DNA of 42,589 nt from Nitrosovibrio sp. Nv17. Its GTDB lineage: Bacteria; Pseudomonadota; Gammaproteobacteria; Burkholderiales; Nitrosomonadaceae. Below the pieces are notes generated by a model. It worked only from the letters and a program-made list of their open reading frames with translations, searched no databases and was not told where the DNA came from. Below, in pieces: positions 32,923 to 42,140 of the stretch. Every line of letters starts with the position of its first letter. Within the stretch, counting starts at the first letter, position 1. The position numbers and the translations under genes are program-made. The stretch spans positions 1 to 42,589 of the forward strand of contig NZ_FPIQ01000009.1 in the NCBI RefSeq assembly GCF_900119085.1. Direction: 5' to 3'.

Positions 32923-33445
32923 GGCGCTGCCCTCCTTCAGCGCCATCGCGGCAATGCTGGGATTCGGCTCCAAGAATTCCGTGGCCGCGCTGGCGTCGCG
33001 CCTGCAGTCTCTGGGATACCTGGAGCGAACCCCGGATCATCGGCTCAAGCCCGGCCGGCGCTTCTTCGAGCGCACGCTGGCGGACAGCAGCGTGCAGGCG
33101 GGCGCCCCCACGGCCGCGCTGGAGGAGAAGACGGACGTATTGACCATCGACGATTTCCTGATAGACCGGCCCTCGCAGACGGTGCTGGTAAGGGTCAAGG
33201 GGGATTCGATGAAGGATGCGGGCATCCTGGCGGGGGACATCGTGGTGGTCGAAAAAAGATCCACGGCAAATCCGGGCGAAATCGTCGTGGCGATGGTGGG
33301 GGCGGAATTCACCCTGAAGACCCTGGGACGGGAGGATGGCCGCTACACCCTGATCCCGGCCAATGCGGCCTATCCCGTCCTCAGGCCCACGGAAAATTTC
33401 GAGATATTCGGCGTGGTGGTCGGCCAGTTCAGGAAATATGGTTAA
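32867..33445 (+). CDS. lexA: LexA-like S24 autoprotease repressor
   Basis: A 192-aa protein with a LexA-type winged HTH (SAIAAMLGFGSKNSVAALASRLQSLGYLERTPDHRLKPG), a cleavage site Ala78-Gly79, and the S24 peptidase dyad Ser114 (GDSMKDAGI) and Lys151 (EFTLKTL). Wing and linker match LexA more than UmuD or phage repressors. RecA-stimulated self-cleavage would relieve repression. The start ATG 32867 lies inside the end of the nuclease gene, so the two are coupled. It probably binds the dyad at 31450-31481, which does not match the classical CTGT-N8-ACAG box, suggesting a specialised second LexA; the main LexA would be elsewhere in the genome. Confidence 0.85.
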   Translation: MSRDLHYLKQLQDYYARHKALPSFSAIAAMLGFGSKNSVAALASRLQSLGYLERTPDHRLKPGRRFFERTLADSSVQAGAPTAALEEKTDVLTIDDFLIDRPSQTVLVRVKGDSMKDAGILAGDIVVVEKRSTANPGEIVVAMVGAEFTLKTLGREDGRYTLIPANAAYPVLRPTENFEIFGVVVGQFRKYG

Positions 33446-33553
33446 TCCTGGCGCAGATGGACGTCACTGCGGAAAAAAAGGTTCGTCGAAGATAACCGGG
33501 GCAAGCGGCATGGATTTTCAGGAAGCTTTCCGGTGATGGGTCGCTGCGGGGGC

Positions 33554-33699
33554 TGAAGTGAAATTGTAGGGTGGGTGGAGCGCAGCGCAACCCACCGGAA
33601 TCATGGAATCGATGGGTCAATATGGTTCATCCGATGATGGGTAGCTACGGGGACTTTTCACAGGTTTTGATGGGTTGCGCGTTGCTCCACCCATCCTAC
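33554..33699. repeat. Composite interspersed repeat, copy B (~146 bp)
   Basis: Nearly identical over its full length to 323-469: TGAAGTGAAATTGTAGGG, palindromic GGGTGGGTGGAGC/GCAACCCACC arm, CATGGAATCGATGGGTC, GGTTCATCC, GGGGACTTTTCACAGG and the terminal palindrome. It lies between the LexA-like gene and the TonB receptor terminator. Confidence 0.8.
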
Positions 33700-33711
33700 C
33701 CCTGGTTCGCT

Positions 33712-33820
33712 CCACGCTATTCCGCGATGAACCGAAAGAATCCTTCGGATTCAAGGAGATGATGGGTTACGCTGCGCTCCACCCATCCCACCCCTACTCC
33801 ACGCTATTCCGCAATGAACC
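33712..33820. repeat. Direct repeat of CTCCACGCTATTCCGC motif around a palindromic arm
   Basis: CTCCACGCTATTCCGC followed by [GA]ATGAACC occurs at about 33710 and 33798, separated by a GATGGGTTACGCTGC/CCCATCC palindrome at 33761-33788. The reverse complement of the same motif occurs near 42145. It seems to be a further module of the interspersed repeat family. Confidence 0.6.
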
Positions 33821-33847
33821 AAAAAAAAGCCTCCCGATTCAGGAGGC
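33821..33847 (-). terminator. Rho-independent terminator of the TonB receptor operon
   Basis: On the minus strand GCCTCC and GGAGGC form a 6-bp stem with a 7-base loop followed by eight or more T residues (A-tract 33821-33828 on the plus strand). It lies 50 bases after the stop of the second receptor gene. Confidence 0.9.
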
Positions 33848-33897
33848 TCAGACCGAGGACCGGTGGTGGACTTGTTTTGGCTGGAATTTCGACGAGT

Positions 33898-36057
33898 TCA
33901 GAAATTGGCGATGAAGCTGACCCGGAAAGAGCGGCTTTCGATGGGATGGAAATGCCTGTCGTCAACACCGCCTGTGGGTTCGCCCGGCAGCCTGGAGGTA
34001 TAGAAGTAGTCGATCGCATGAGCATGCGTGTTGAGTAAATTGAATCCTTGCAGGATGACCCGGGCTTTCTTACCTATTTTTACGCCTATCTGGCCATTGA
34101 AGGTCATGGTGGGATTCGACTGGACACTGTTGTCTTCCGTCAAAGGACGCTTTCCAAAATAGCGGAACTGCAGGCTGCCGAAGAAGGGGCCGATGTTGTC
34201 GAGCGCAACCGTCGCCTTGCCCACGCCCTGGATTGCACCCGGAATGTGATTGCCTGCGGGATCCTGGCCCGTGAAACGTGCCTTTGCCAGAGCATAATCC
34301 AGATCCACCATCAGCCAATCGTTCGGCATGTAGAAGGCCGAGACCTCGACTCCCTCGCGTTTGCTGGGACGACTGGGCTCGGTGGTGCCGGCATCGCCAA
34401 CGAACAGCAACTCCGAGGCCATGTCCAGCCGGAAAAAAGCCAGAGAGGCCTGCAGTCCCGGCAGGATCGCGGTGCGCAGTCCGAATTCATATCCGGTGGA
34501 GCGGACGAGCGGATTGACCGGAGTGACCGCCGTCCCTGATTTCGGGTCTATCGTCGTGGTGGTGCCGCGCGCATCGTTGCTATGGAAGCCGCTCCCATAG
34601 TTGAAGTAATACTCCGTCTTGGCCCATGGGCCGAAGATCAGGCTGAGCTTGGGGTTGGTGATGCTGTCGTACTGCTGCCCAGAATTGGCGCCGATGTTGC
34701 TTTTGACATCGAACCAGTAGTAGTCGCTGCGCACGCCCGCCACGCTGCGGAATTTTTCCAGCCACTGCACGCTGTTCTGATAATAGATGCCTATGCTGTT
34801 TTCAACCACATGATCCCTGCGGGTGACCGACAGCGCCTGCCGCTGTCGGGTATTCAGCAGGCCGTTGTCGATGACATCGTTCTGAAACTGGACGCCTACG
34901 GTATTCTCGAGCGCGAAACCGGCAAAATTGTTCACCCAGGCATGACTCAGGTTCAGGGCGGACTGGAAGCGCTTGTCGATCTGGGAAAACTGGTCGCCAT
35001 TGACAGGGTCGTCGAGGAAATAGGTGAAATTCGAAAACAATGCCATGTTGTTGTGAACCGTATAAAGATTCACCTTGGTAATGCCGTAATCCCCGTGGTG
35101 CTGCAAGGCCCCCGACAGGCTGAAACGGTGGGATTCGCCGCCATCGCTGGGATCGATGGCCCCCAGCCGTGAGATGAGGCCATTCAGGACGGCACGCTCG
35201 GGAATCTGGTCGGTGGAGTTCCAGTTCGCGCCGTATCCCATGGCGGTTATATTGAACCGGGGACTGCCGGTATCTTGGCTGTAGCGCAGCACGGCATTGA
35301 ATTTCTTGTAGTTTTCCTTGGTGACCCATGGACCGTCCTTCTTGTTCAGTTCGACGGCATAAAGCACCGTTCCGGCGCCCACATCATGGGAATTCGCGAC
35401 CAGGCCGCGCATGAATCCCTGGTTGCCTACCCCATAGCTGGCAATTCCTGTCGGCAATTTGTTGACATAGCCGATATTGAGGGCGCCCGCCGAGGAGAAG
35501 TCGCCCTGGTCCGCGTAGTAGGGACCCTTCTGGTACTGGAGGCCGGCGGCAAGTTCCGGGATCATGAAATTGAGATCGGCGTAACCTTGCCCATGCCCAT
35601 GGCTGCGCTGATTGACCAGCATGCCATCCACCGATATCCGCAGATCGGTGCCGTGATCGAGATTGAAGCCGCGAGCGAAATACTGGTTCGCCTTCCCTTC
35701 CCCGCTGTGTTGAGTGACGATCAGTCCCGGTACCGTCTCCAATAGCTCTCCCGGCCGGTAGACGGTGCGCTGGTCGAGCTGTTTCTTCAGTACCGTGCCT
35801 TCATTGGCGGAATTCGCGGTCCCGATGAGGTCGTTGCTCTTGGCCGTCACCACTACTTCCTGCAGGGTGGGCACCCCCGCGGCGCGGGGGTGGGATGGCC
35901 AGCCGGTGGCCAACGCAGCCAGCAGGGCCGCCGTGAAGGCTGGGGTGCCCGGAGATCGATGCCTGCGGTGCAGAAGCCCATGGGCAGGACGACAGTGCGA
36001 ATGAGGGCCGTCCCATGGGGGTGAATCCGCCAGGAATCGTTTTAGGAGATGGATCAT
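33898..36057 (-). CDS. TonB-dependent outer-membrane receptor
   Basis: A 719-aa receptor. A long N-terminal lead precedes the likely signal peptide core (TPAFTAALLAALATG); TLQEVVVTAKSN is the TonB box, then the plug (PGELLETVPGLIVTQHSGEGKANQYFARGFNLDHGTDLRISVDGMLVN ... FSSAGALNIGYV) and a beta-barrel ending in the usual Phe (FRVSFIANF). The motif QRSHGHGQGYADLNFMIPEL and His-rich loop occur in receptors of unknown or metal-linked ligand. The start at 36057 has only a weak ribosome binding site, and a start closer to the signal core is possible. It lies 37 bases after the stop of the other receptor gene, so they form one operon ending at the terminator. Confidence 0.9.
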   Translation of the reverse strand: MIHLLKRFLADSPPWDGPHSHCRPAHGLLHRRHRSPGTPAFTAALLAALATGWPSHPRAAGVPTLQEVVVTAKSNDLIGTANSANEGTVLKKQLDQRTVYRPGELLETVPGLIVTQHSGEGKANQYFARGFNLDHGTDLRISVDGMLVNQRSHGHGQGYADLNFMIPELAAGLQYQKGPYYADQGDFSSAGALNIGYVNKLPTGIASYGVGNQGFMRGLVANSHDVGAGTVLYAVELNKKDGPWVTKENYKKFNAVLRYSQDTGSPRFNITAMGYGANWNSTDQIPERAVLNGLISRLGAIDPSDGGESHRFSLSGALQHHGDYGITKVNLYTVHNNMALFSNFTYFLDDPVNGDQFSQIDKRFQSALNLSHAWVNNFAGFALENTVGVQFQNDVIDNGLLNTRQRQALSVTRRDHVVENSIGIYYQNSVQWLEKFRSVAGVRSDYYWFDVKSNIGANSGQQYDSITNPKLSLIFGPWAKTEYYFNYGSGFHSNDARGTTTTIDPKSGTAVTPVNPLVRSTGYEFGLRTAILPGLQASLAFFRLDMASELLFVGDAGTTEPSRPSKREGVEVSAFYMPNDWLMVDLDYALAKARFTGQDPAGNHIPGAIQGVGKATVALDNIGPFFGSLQFRYFGKRPLTEDNSVQSNPTMTFNGQIGVKIGKKARVILQGFNLLNTHAHAIDYFYTSRLPGEPTGGVDDRHFHPIESRSFRVSFIANF

Positions 36058-36094
36058 CGTTCCGTGTGGCCCGTGTGGCCTCTTCTGCAGAATT

Positions 36095-38344
36095 TCAGAA
36101 CTTGAATGAGATGCCCCCCAGTACCGTCAGTGGGGCGGCGGGGTTGTAGGTGCGGACTCCGCTGGTGATCCCCGCCGACGAGGCGTAGCGGTGGTCGGTG
36201 AGGTTGAGTATCTGCACGAAGTAGCGTTGCCGGATGCTCCAGGGCTGGGCCTTGGGTTCGTAGCTCGCGATCAGGTCCACCGTCTCGTAGCCGTCGTAGA
36301 ATGCCTGGGGCTGGGTGGCGGTGGGCAGGTTGATCGCGTAGCGGCCGAAGATGCGCCCGATGGCGGTGACCGTCAGGCCTTCCATGGGACGCACTGTGCC
36401 GGTGAAGGTCGCCATCAGCTTCGGCACGCCGGTGACGTCCGCCCCGATCAGGTGGGGCTGCAGCGATTCGGTGATGCGCGAGTTGAAGTGGGCGATTGCC
36501 GCGGTGGCCTCGAACCAGTCCGCCGGCATGAAGCGGACTTCCGCCTCGGTGCCGATGCGCTTGGTCCTGCCGACGTTGACGTAGTTCAGCAGGGCGGGAT
36601 TGGGCAGCGCTACCTCGTCTTTGCTCTCGATCTGGTAGTGGGCCACGTCGAACATCCACATCTTTCCGGGGGTCAGCGTGAATCCCAGTTCCATCTGCCT
36701 GAAGGTGGTGGGCTTGACGTTGACGCCGGGCGTGTACTTCGCCGCGTCGCTCGGCAGGGCGAACCCCTCCGACAGGCTGAGGCGCGCCTCCAGCAGCTTG
36801 GGCCAGAGCGTGGAGCGGAAGCCGAATTTCGGGGTGGTGATGTCGAAGTTCTGCATCTCGCCGCATTCGGCGCTGGCGCCGGTGCGGGTCTCGAGCCCGC
36901 GCCGCTTGCACCAGCCATCGATGAGATCCTTGCGGATGCCGAAGGAGGGCCGGAAGTAGGGGCTGAGCGCCCATTCCGTCTGCGCGAACATGGAGACGTA
37001 GTTGGTCTTGAGCAGGCGGTTGAGGGTGCCGCTGCCGCCGTTGACGCCGCCGGTGACGGTGTTGGCGGTCCACTGGCCGTTGTTGAGGGCGTCGGCGTAC
37101 TTGTACAGCGTGCTCTCCTCGTAGCGCTCCGCGCCCAGCGTCCAGGTGAGGGGCCGCTTCAGGATGTCGTGCCGGCCGTTGATGCTGGCCCCGAAGCCGA
37201 TCACGTCGCGGTCGTACTCCTCCTGGCGCTGCTGCCAGGTGGTGGCGTTGGTCAGCCGGGTGAAGGAACGGCGGAACGTCTGCGTGGTGGCGTAGCCGAA
37301 CAGCACGGCCTTGATGTTCGGCGTGATCTCGTGGGACAGGTCGCCGCGCAGGGTGTAGAGATCCTTGTCGGTGCTGTCGTTCATGACGTTGGGATCCCTG
37401 GCGTAGAAGGCCTTCTGGCTGTGGCGGTTGTCATATTGCGCCTGCGTCACCACCGACGCCGTCTTCGCCTCGCCCGCGTGCGCCCGGCCGGCGATGGTGA
37501 AGCGCGTCTTGTCGGTGATGTTGTAGCCGAGGCTGAGCGATCCGGTGTGGCGCTGGTTGTCGGTGCCGGGGCGGAAGCCGTCGCTGCGGAAGCTCTGTAC
37601 CGCTGCGTTGATGTCCACGCCGTAGAGGTTGCCGCCCGCAGCGGCCTGTACGTCGACGGTGCCGAACGAGCCGCCGCGCACGTCCAGCTCGGCGTACTTG
37701 CCGGATCGGCGTGTCTCCAGCATGACCACGCCGGCGCGGTTGAAATTTCCGTAGAGGGCGGAGACCGGCCCCTTGAAGATGCGCATGGCGTTGATCTCGA
37801 GCGGTATGATGACGCCCATGTCGGCGTAGCCGTCGGCGTGGCTGGAGGCCTCGTTCAGCGGAATGCCGTCGACCACGAAGCCGATGTCGCCCCCATGGCC
37901 TCCCCCGGAGAAGCCGCGCAGGTTGGTGGAACTGGCGACGCTGCCGTAGCCGAGATGGCGCACCTCCATGCCGGCGGTCTCGCGGAACAGGTTCTCCAGG
38001 TTGGAGACCTGCCGCTCGGCGATGAAGTCCTTGTCGAACACGTGCACCGTGAAGGGCTGGTCCTTGCTGACCGTGAGCGATTGTCCCTTGATGACGAGAG
38101 GCTCGAGCCGGACGACGTTCTCGCGGGTGAAGGCGTCGTTGACTGCGACCTGGACGGGAGCGGAGCCTGCCGAGGCTGCCTCGGGCGCCTGCGATGCCTG
38201 TGTTTCCCCTGTTTTCCGTACGGCTTTCTTCTTGCCGTCTGCAGTGGCGGCTTCGGCCGGCGGGGATTCCTGCGCCTGCACCGGCAGGGCGGGCAGGAGC
38301 AGGGACGCCAGCGCGCATACCTGCAGGGGTAGCCTCATCATCAT
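36095..38344 (-). CDS. TonB-dependent outer-membrane receptor
   Basis: A 749-aa receptor with a clean signal peptide (MMMRLPLQVCALASLLLPALPVQAQ), a linker rich in Ala, Glu and Lys, a TonB box (EPLVIKGQSLTVSKD), a plug (VSNLENLFRETAGMEVRHLG ... NLRGFSGGGHGGDIGFVVDGIPLNEASSHADGYADMGVIIPLEINAMRIFKGPVSALYGNF) and a barrel ending GGISFKF. No STN signalling domain is seen. It resembles siderophore receptors, but the ligand is not known. Three in-frame ATGs start the gene; AAGGAGG is best placed for the second (38341). First in the receptor operon. Confidence 0.92.
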   Translation of the reverse strand: MMMRLPLQVCALASLLLPALPVQAQESPPAEAATADGKKKAVRKTGETQASQAPEAASAGSAPVQVAVNDAFTRENVVRLEPLVIKGQSLTVSKDQPFTVHVFDKDFIAERQVSNLENLFRETAGMEVRHLGYGSVASSTNLRGFSGGGHGGDIGFVVDGIPLNEASSHADGYADMGVIIPLEINAMRIFKGPVSALYGNFNRAGVVMLETRRSGKYAELDVRGGSFGTVDVQAAAGGNLYGVDINAAVQSFRSDGFRPGTDNQRHTGSLSLGYNITDKTRFTIAGRAHAGEAKTASVVTQAQYDNRHSQKAFYARDPNVMNDSTDKDLYTLRGDLSHEITPNIKAVLFGYATTQTFRRSFTRLTNATTWQQRQEEYDRDVIGFGASINGRHDILKRPLTWTLGAERYEESTLYKYADALNNGQWTANTVTGGVNGGSGTLNRLLKTNYVSMFAQTEWALSPYFRPSFGIRKDLIDGWCKRRGLETRTGASAECGEMQNFDITTPKFGFRSTLWPKLLEARLSLSEGFALPSDAAKYTPGVNVKPTTFRQMELGFTLTPGKMWMFDVAHYQIESKDEVALPNPALLNYVNVGRTKRIGTEAEVRFMPADWFEATAAIAHFNSRITESLQPHLIGADVTGVPKLMATFTGTVRPMEGLTVTAIGRIFGRYAINLPTATQPQAFYDGYETVDLIASYEPKAQPWSIRQRYFVQILNLTDHRYASSAGITSGVRTYNPAAPLTVLGGISFKF

Positions 38345-38352
38345 GGATCCTC

Positions 38353-38395
38353 CTTGTTGTGATCCGGCCTCGGAGGGCCGGTTTTTATTCGGTAT
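38353..38395 (+). terminator. Hairpin with T-run in the receptor leader
   Basis: CCGGCC and GGCCGG form a 6-bp stem with a 6-base loop followed by TTTTTATT on the plus strand, which looks like an intrinsic terminator for plus-strand transcription although no plus-strand gene ends here. On the minus strand the same stem lies in the receptor 5' leader about 20 bases before its ribosome binding site. A good -35 (TTGACA) lies further upstream near 38443 on the minus strand. Confidence 0.5.
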
Positions 38396-38584
38396 TATTT
38401 TTTATTCATACTTATGAACTCTAGCAGGTATGGAGGACGTGTCTGTCAAGGAATGGACACGGATGATGTAGGAAGGATGCGAAACGAATGTAGGGTAATG
38501 CCTACAGCGGGGTGGCGCGGGCGGGCGCGCAAGGGGCGGGGTTTGGAAACCGGGCGGCTGCGCGCCGGTTCGCCGGGCGGAGAA

Positions 38585-39310
<726 letters not shown>

Positions 39311-39367
39311 GGAGCTGTCCTGCGTTGCTGGATGAAAATCGCCCTGCAGACGGGGCGGGCGCCGGAA

Positions 39368-39772
39368 TCAATCCGGCCTGACCGCTATTCTACCGCTACC
39401 GAGGAACAATAGGGCGAGGCCGCCGAACAGATAGAAGGCCTGCAGTTCGAGGGACCAGCCGCCGTGATCGGTCAGGGATGTCAGTTGGGCGCGGTGCGCG
39501 AGCACCACCGCGAACAGCATGTTGCCCACGACCAGCAAGCCGCCCAGGCGCGAGTAGATGCCGAGAATGATCATGAGCGGGGCGAGCACTTCACCCGCGT
39601 ACACGCCATAGGCCAGGGCCGCGGGCAGGTCGATTCCGGCAAGCTGCTTGCCGATGTACTCGAGCGATCCCGGATGGCGTACCTTGGACACGCCGTGGAG
39701 CAGCAGCAGGATGCCCACGGTCAGGCGCAGGATCAGCTTGCCCAGGGCGTCGCTGCGAATCGGGCTGCGCAT
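39368..39772 (-). CDS. DoxX-family membrane protein
   Basis: A 134-aa protein with four hydrophobic segments: LILRLTVGILLLLHGVSKV opens the DoxX fold, then YGVYAGEVLAPLMIILGI, GGLLVVGNMLFAVVLAH and AFYLFGGLALLFLG. DoxX proteins are small membrane proteins linked to thiosulfate:quinone oxidoreductase or to redox homeostasis. Start ATG 39772 follows GGAGG by 6 bases. It lies between the 6-phosphogluconate dehydrogenase and 6-phosphogluconolactonase genes, an unusual insertion. Confidence 0.9.
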   Translation of the reverse strand: MRSPIRSDALGKLILRLTVGILLLLHGVSKVRHPGSLEYIGKQLAGIDLPAALAYGVYAGEVLAPLMIILGIYSRLGGLLVVGNMLFAVVLAHRAQLTSLTDHGGWSLELQAFYLFGGLALLFLGSGRIAVRPD

Positions 39773-39871
39773 CGGTTGCCTCCATGTCGGGTCGGGGGTG
39801 GACGGCCAGGCGGTTCCGGGCCGGGCGGGAGAAGTCATTCGGCCCGGCCGTCGCGGGGCCCGGCCGGAAGC

Positions 39872-40780
39872 TCATTCCGTTTTCTTGATCGCGTGTCCCC
39901 CGAACTGGTTGCGCAGCGCCGACAACAGCTTGTTCGAGAAGGCGTCGGCGTCGCGTGACTGCAGGCGCTGCAGCAGCGCCAGCGTGATGACCGGCGCGGC
40001 GACGTCGAGATCGATCGCCTCGGCGACGGTCCAGCGTCCTTCGCCGGAGTCCGCCACGTAGGGCGCGATGCCTTCGAGATGGGGATTCTCCGCCAGGGCC
40101 GCCGCGGCCAGGTCGAGCAGCCAGGACTGCACCACGCTGCCGTAGCGCCAGATCTCCGCGATCTGGTGCAGATCCAGTGCGAACGCCTGCTTGCCGCGCA
40201 GGATCGCGAATCCCTCCCCGTATGCCTGCATCATCCCGTATTCGATGCCGTTGTGGATCATCTTGGTGAAGTGCCCGGCTCCGCTCGGGCCGACCCGGCC
40301 CCAGCCCCTGTCCGGGGCGGGCGCCAGCGTCTCGAGGATGGGGCGCAGTTTCTCGATCGTGCGTTCGTCTCCTCCCGCCATCAGGCTGTAGCCGTTCTGC
40401 AGGCCCCATACGCCGCCGCTGGTGCCGACGTCGACAAAGCCGATGCCGTCCGCCGCCAGCCGCTCCCCGCGCCGCTGCGTGTCCTGGTAGTTCGAATTGC
40501 CGCCTTCGACCAGGATGTCGCCCGGGGCGAGCAGGGGTTGCAGCGCGGCGATCGTCTCGTCCACCGGCGCGCCTGCCGGCACCATCAGCCATATCGCGCG
40601 GGGCGCGGGCAGTGCGGAGACCAGCGCGTCGAACGTCGTTACCGGCACGATCCCCCTCTGCTCGATGTCCCCGAGCGCATCCGGATTGCGGACGTGGCCC
40701 ACCACCCGGTGGCCGCCGCGCACCAGCCGCTGGGCCATGTTGCCGCCCATGCGGCCCAGGCCGATCATTCCAAGTTCCAT
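39872..40780 (-). CDS. gnd: 6-phosphogluconate dehydrogenase, decarboxylating (short YqeC type)
   Basis: A 302-aa dehydrogenase. MELGMIGLGRMGGNMAQRL holds the NAD(P) loop GxGxxG; VGPSGAGHFTKMIHNGIEYGMMQ contains the catalytic Lys and His/Asn region; VEGGNSNYQD is the substrate motif. Length is that of the short, often NAD-linked form and not of the ~470-aa classic enzyme. It converts 6-phosphogluconate to ribulose 5-phosphate. Start ATG 40780 fits GGAG upstream; the neighbouring in-frame ATG 40783 is too close to it. It lies 40 bases after the transaldolase stop. Confidence 0.93.
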   Translation of the reverse strand: MELGMIGLGRMGGNMAQRLVRGGHRVVGHVRNPDALGDIEQRGIVPVTTFDALVSALPAPRAIWLMVPAGAPVDETIAALQPLLAPGDILVEGGNSNYQDTQRRGERLAADGIGFVDVGTSGGVWGLQNGYSLMAGGDERTIEKLRPILETLAPAPDRGWGRVGPSGAGHFTKMIHNGIEYGMMQAYGEGFAILRGKQAFALDLHQIAEIWRYGSVVQSWLLDLAAAALAENPHLEGIAPYVADSGEGRWTVAEAIDLDVAAPVITLALLQRLQSRDADAFSNKLLSALRNQFGGHAIKKTE

Positions 40781-40820
40781 CATTTCTCCTTTTGCTGTAC
40801 AGGGATGGGCATGCGGCCGG

Positions 40821-41951
40821 TCATGGCGCCGCGTGTTCGGCGGCGAGCTCCTGCCGCCGGGATTCCAGCGCGGTGAGCAGCTTGTCGTAGGCGGTGACAA
40901 AGGCCTGCACGCCGTCCTTCTGCAGGGTGTCGGTGACGGCATCGAGGTCGATGCCCAGTTCCGCCAGCCGCGCGATGTCCGCTTCCGCCTGTTCGACATC
41001 CTCCGTCAGCGTCACCCGCGCCTGCCCGTGGTCGCGGAAGGCATCGATGGTGGCGGGGGGCAGGGTGTTCACCGTGTCGGGGCCGATCAGCTGCTCCACG
41101 TACAGTACATCGGAATAAGCCGGATTCTTGGTGCCGGTGCTCCCCCACAGCGGGCGCTGCACGCGCGCGCCCTTGTCGCGGAAGGCGGCGAACGGCCCGC
41201 CGTGGAAGATTTCGCGAAAGCTGCGGTAGGCGAGCTTGGCGTTGGCGATGGCGATTTTTCCGCGCAGGGCGAGGGCCGCGGGCGAGCCGTTCCTTTCCAG
41301 GAGCGGATCGACGGCGCTGTCCACGCGGCTGACGAAGAACGACGCGACGGAGACCGGCCAGGCCGGCTGCCCTTCCGCCGATACCGTGGCCCAGCCGGTG
41401 AGGCCGCGGATATAGGCCTGGGCTACGTCGCGGTAGTGCCGTTGCGAGAACATGAGCGTCACGTTCACGTTGATACCCGCGGCGGTCGCCAGCGCGATGG
41501 CGGGGATGCCCGCCGGCGTGGCCGGAATCTTGATCATCAGGTTCGGGCGCTGCACCGCCTGCCACAGCCGCTTTGCCTCCGTCACGGTGGCGTCGGTGTC
41601 GGCGGCGAGATGGGGCGAGACCTCGAGGCTGATGTAGCCGTCGCCGCCCCGGGTTTCATCGTAGGTGGGACGGAGGATATCGGCAGCCCGGCGAATGTCG
41701 GCGATCGCCAGCTCCTCGAACAGGTCCTGGCTGGTGTACGGCTTGTCGGCCCGCAGCAGTTCCGCCAGCGCGTTGTCGTAGCTGCGGCCATGATTGATGG
41801 CCTGTTCGAAGATGGCGGGATTGCTGGTCACGCCGCGCAGGCCGTCTTCGGTGACCAGGCGTTGCAGTGTTCCGCTGCCGATGAGATCGCGACTGATCGC
41901 GTCGAGCCAGATGGACTGGCCATGCCGCAGTATTTGCAGTAGAGGATTCAT
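40821..41951 (-). CDS. tal: Transaldolase (long, type 2)
   Basis: A 376-aa transaldolase: SIWLDAISRDLI near the start, GVTSNPAIFEQAI, IKIPATPAGIPA carrying the Schiff-base Lys, and FFVSRVDSAVDPLL. This matches the ~370-aa actinobacterial/proteobacterial type and not the ~315-aa TalB form. It moves a dihydroxyacetone unit in the non-oxidative pentose phosphate pathway. AAGGAG lies about 9 bases before ATG 41951. It heads a four-gene operon with gnd and pgl. Confidence 0.95.
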   Translation of the reverse strand: MNPLLQILRHGQSIWLDAISRDLIGSGTLQRLVTEDGLRGVTSNPAIFEQAINHGRSYDNALAELLRADKPYTSQDLFEELAIADIRRAADILRPTYDETRGGDGYISLEVSPHLAADTDATVTEAKRLWQAVQRPNLMIKIPATPAGIPAIALATAAGINVNVTLMFSQRHYRDVAQAYIRGLTGWATVSAEGQPAWPVSVASFFVSRVDSAVDPLLERNGSPAALALRGKIAIANAKLAYRSFREIFHGGPFAAFRDKGARVQRPLWGSTGTKNPAYSDVLYVEQLIGPDTVNTLPPATIDAFRDHGQARVTLTEDVEQAEADIARLAELGIDLDAVTDTLQKDGVQAFVTAYDKLLTALESRRQELAAEHAAP

Positions 41952-42140
41952 GTGTGCCGGACTCCTTTGATTGTACTCAGTTGTACTCAGCGTGACCGGC
42001 GGTTGCCGCCGGAATGGATCTCATTCCGCCATCCTATCACGACGGATGGCCGAACGGACGGTGGCGGCCGTGAACGGGAGCGGGCCGCCAGAACGACATA
42101 ATTTTTAAGACAATGAAACAGCCCGATCATTCCCGAGAAA

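Noticed and set aside
36191-38332. Long plus-strand frame antisense to a TonB receptor
   Set aside because: The minus-strand receptor has full signal peptide, plug and barrel; the plus frame is a shadow.
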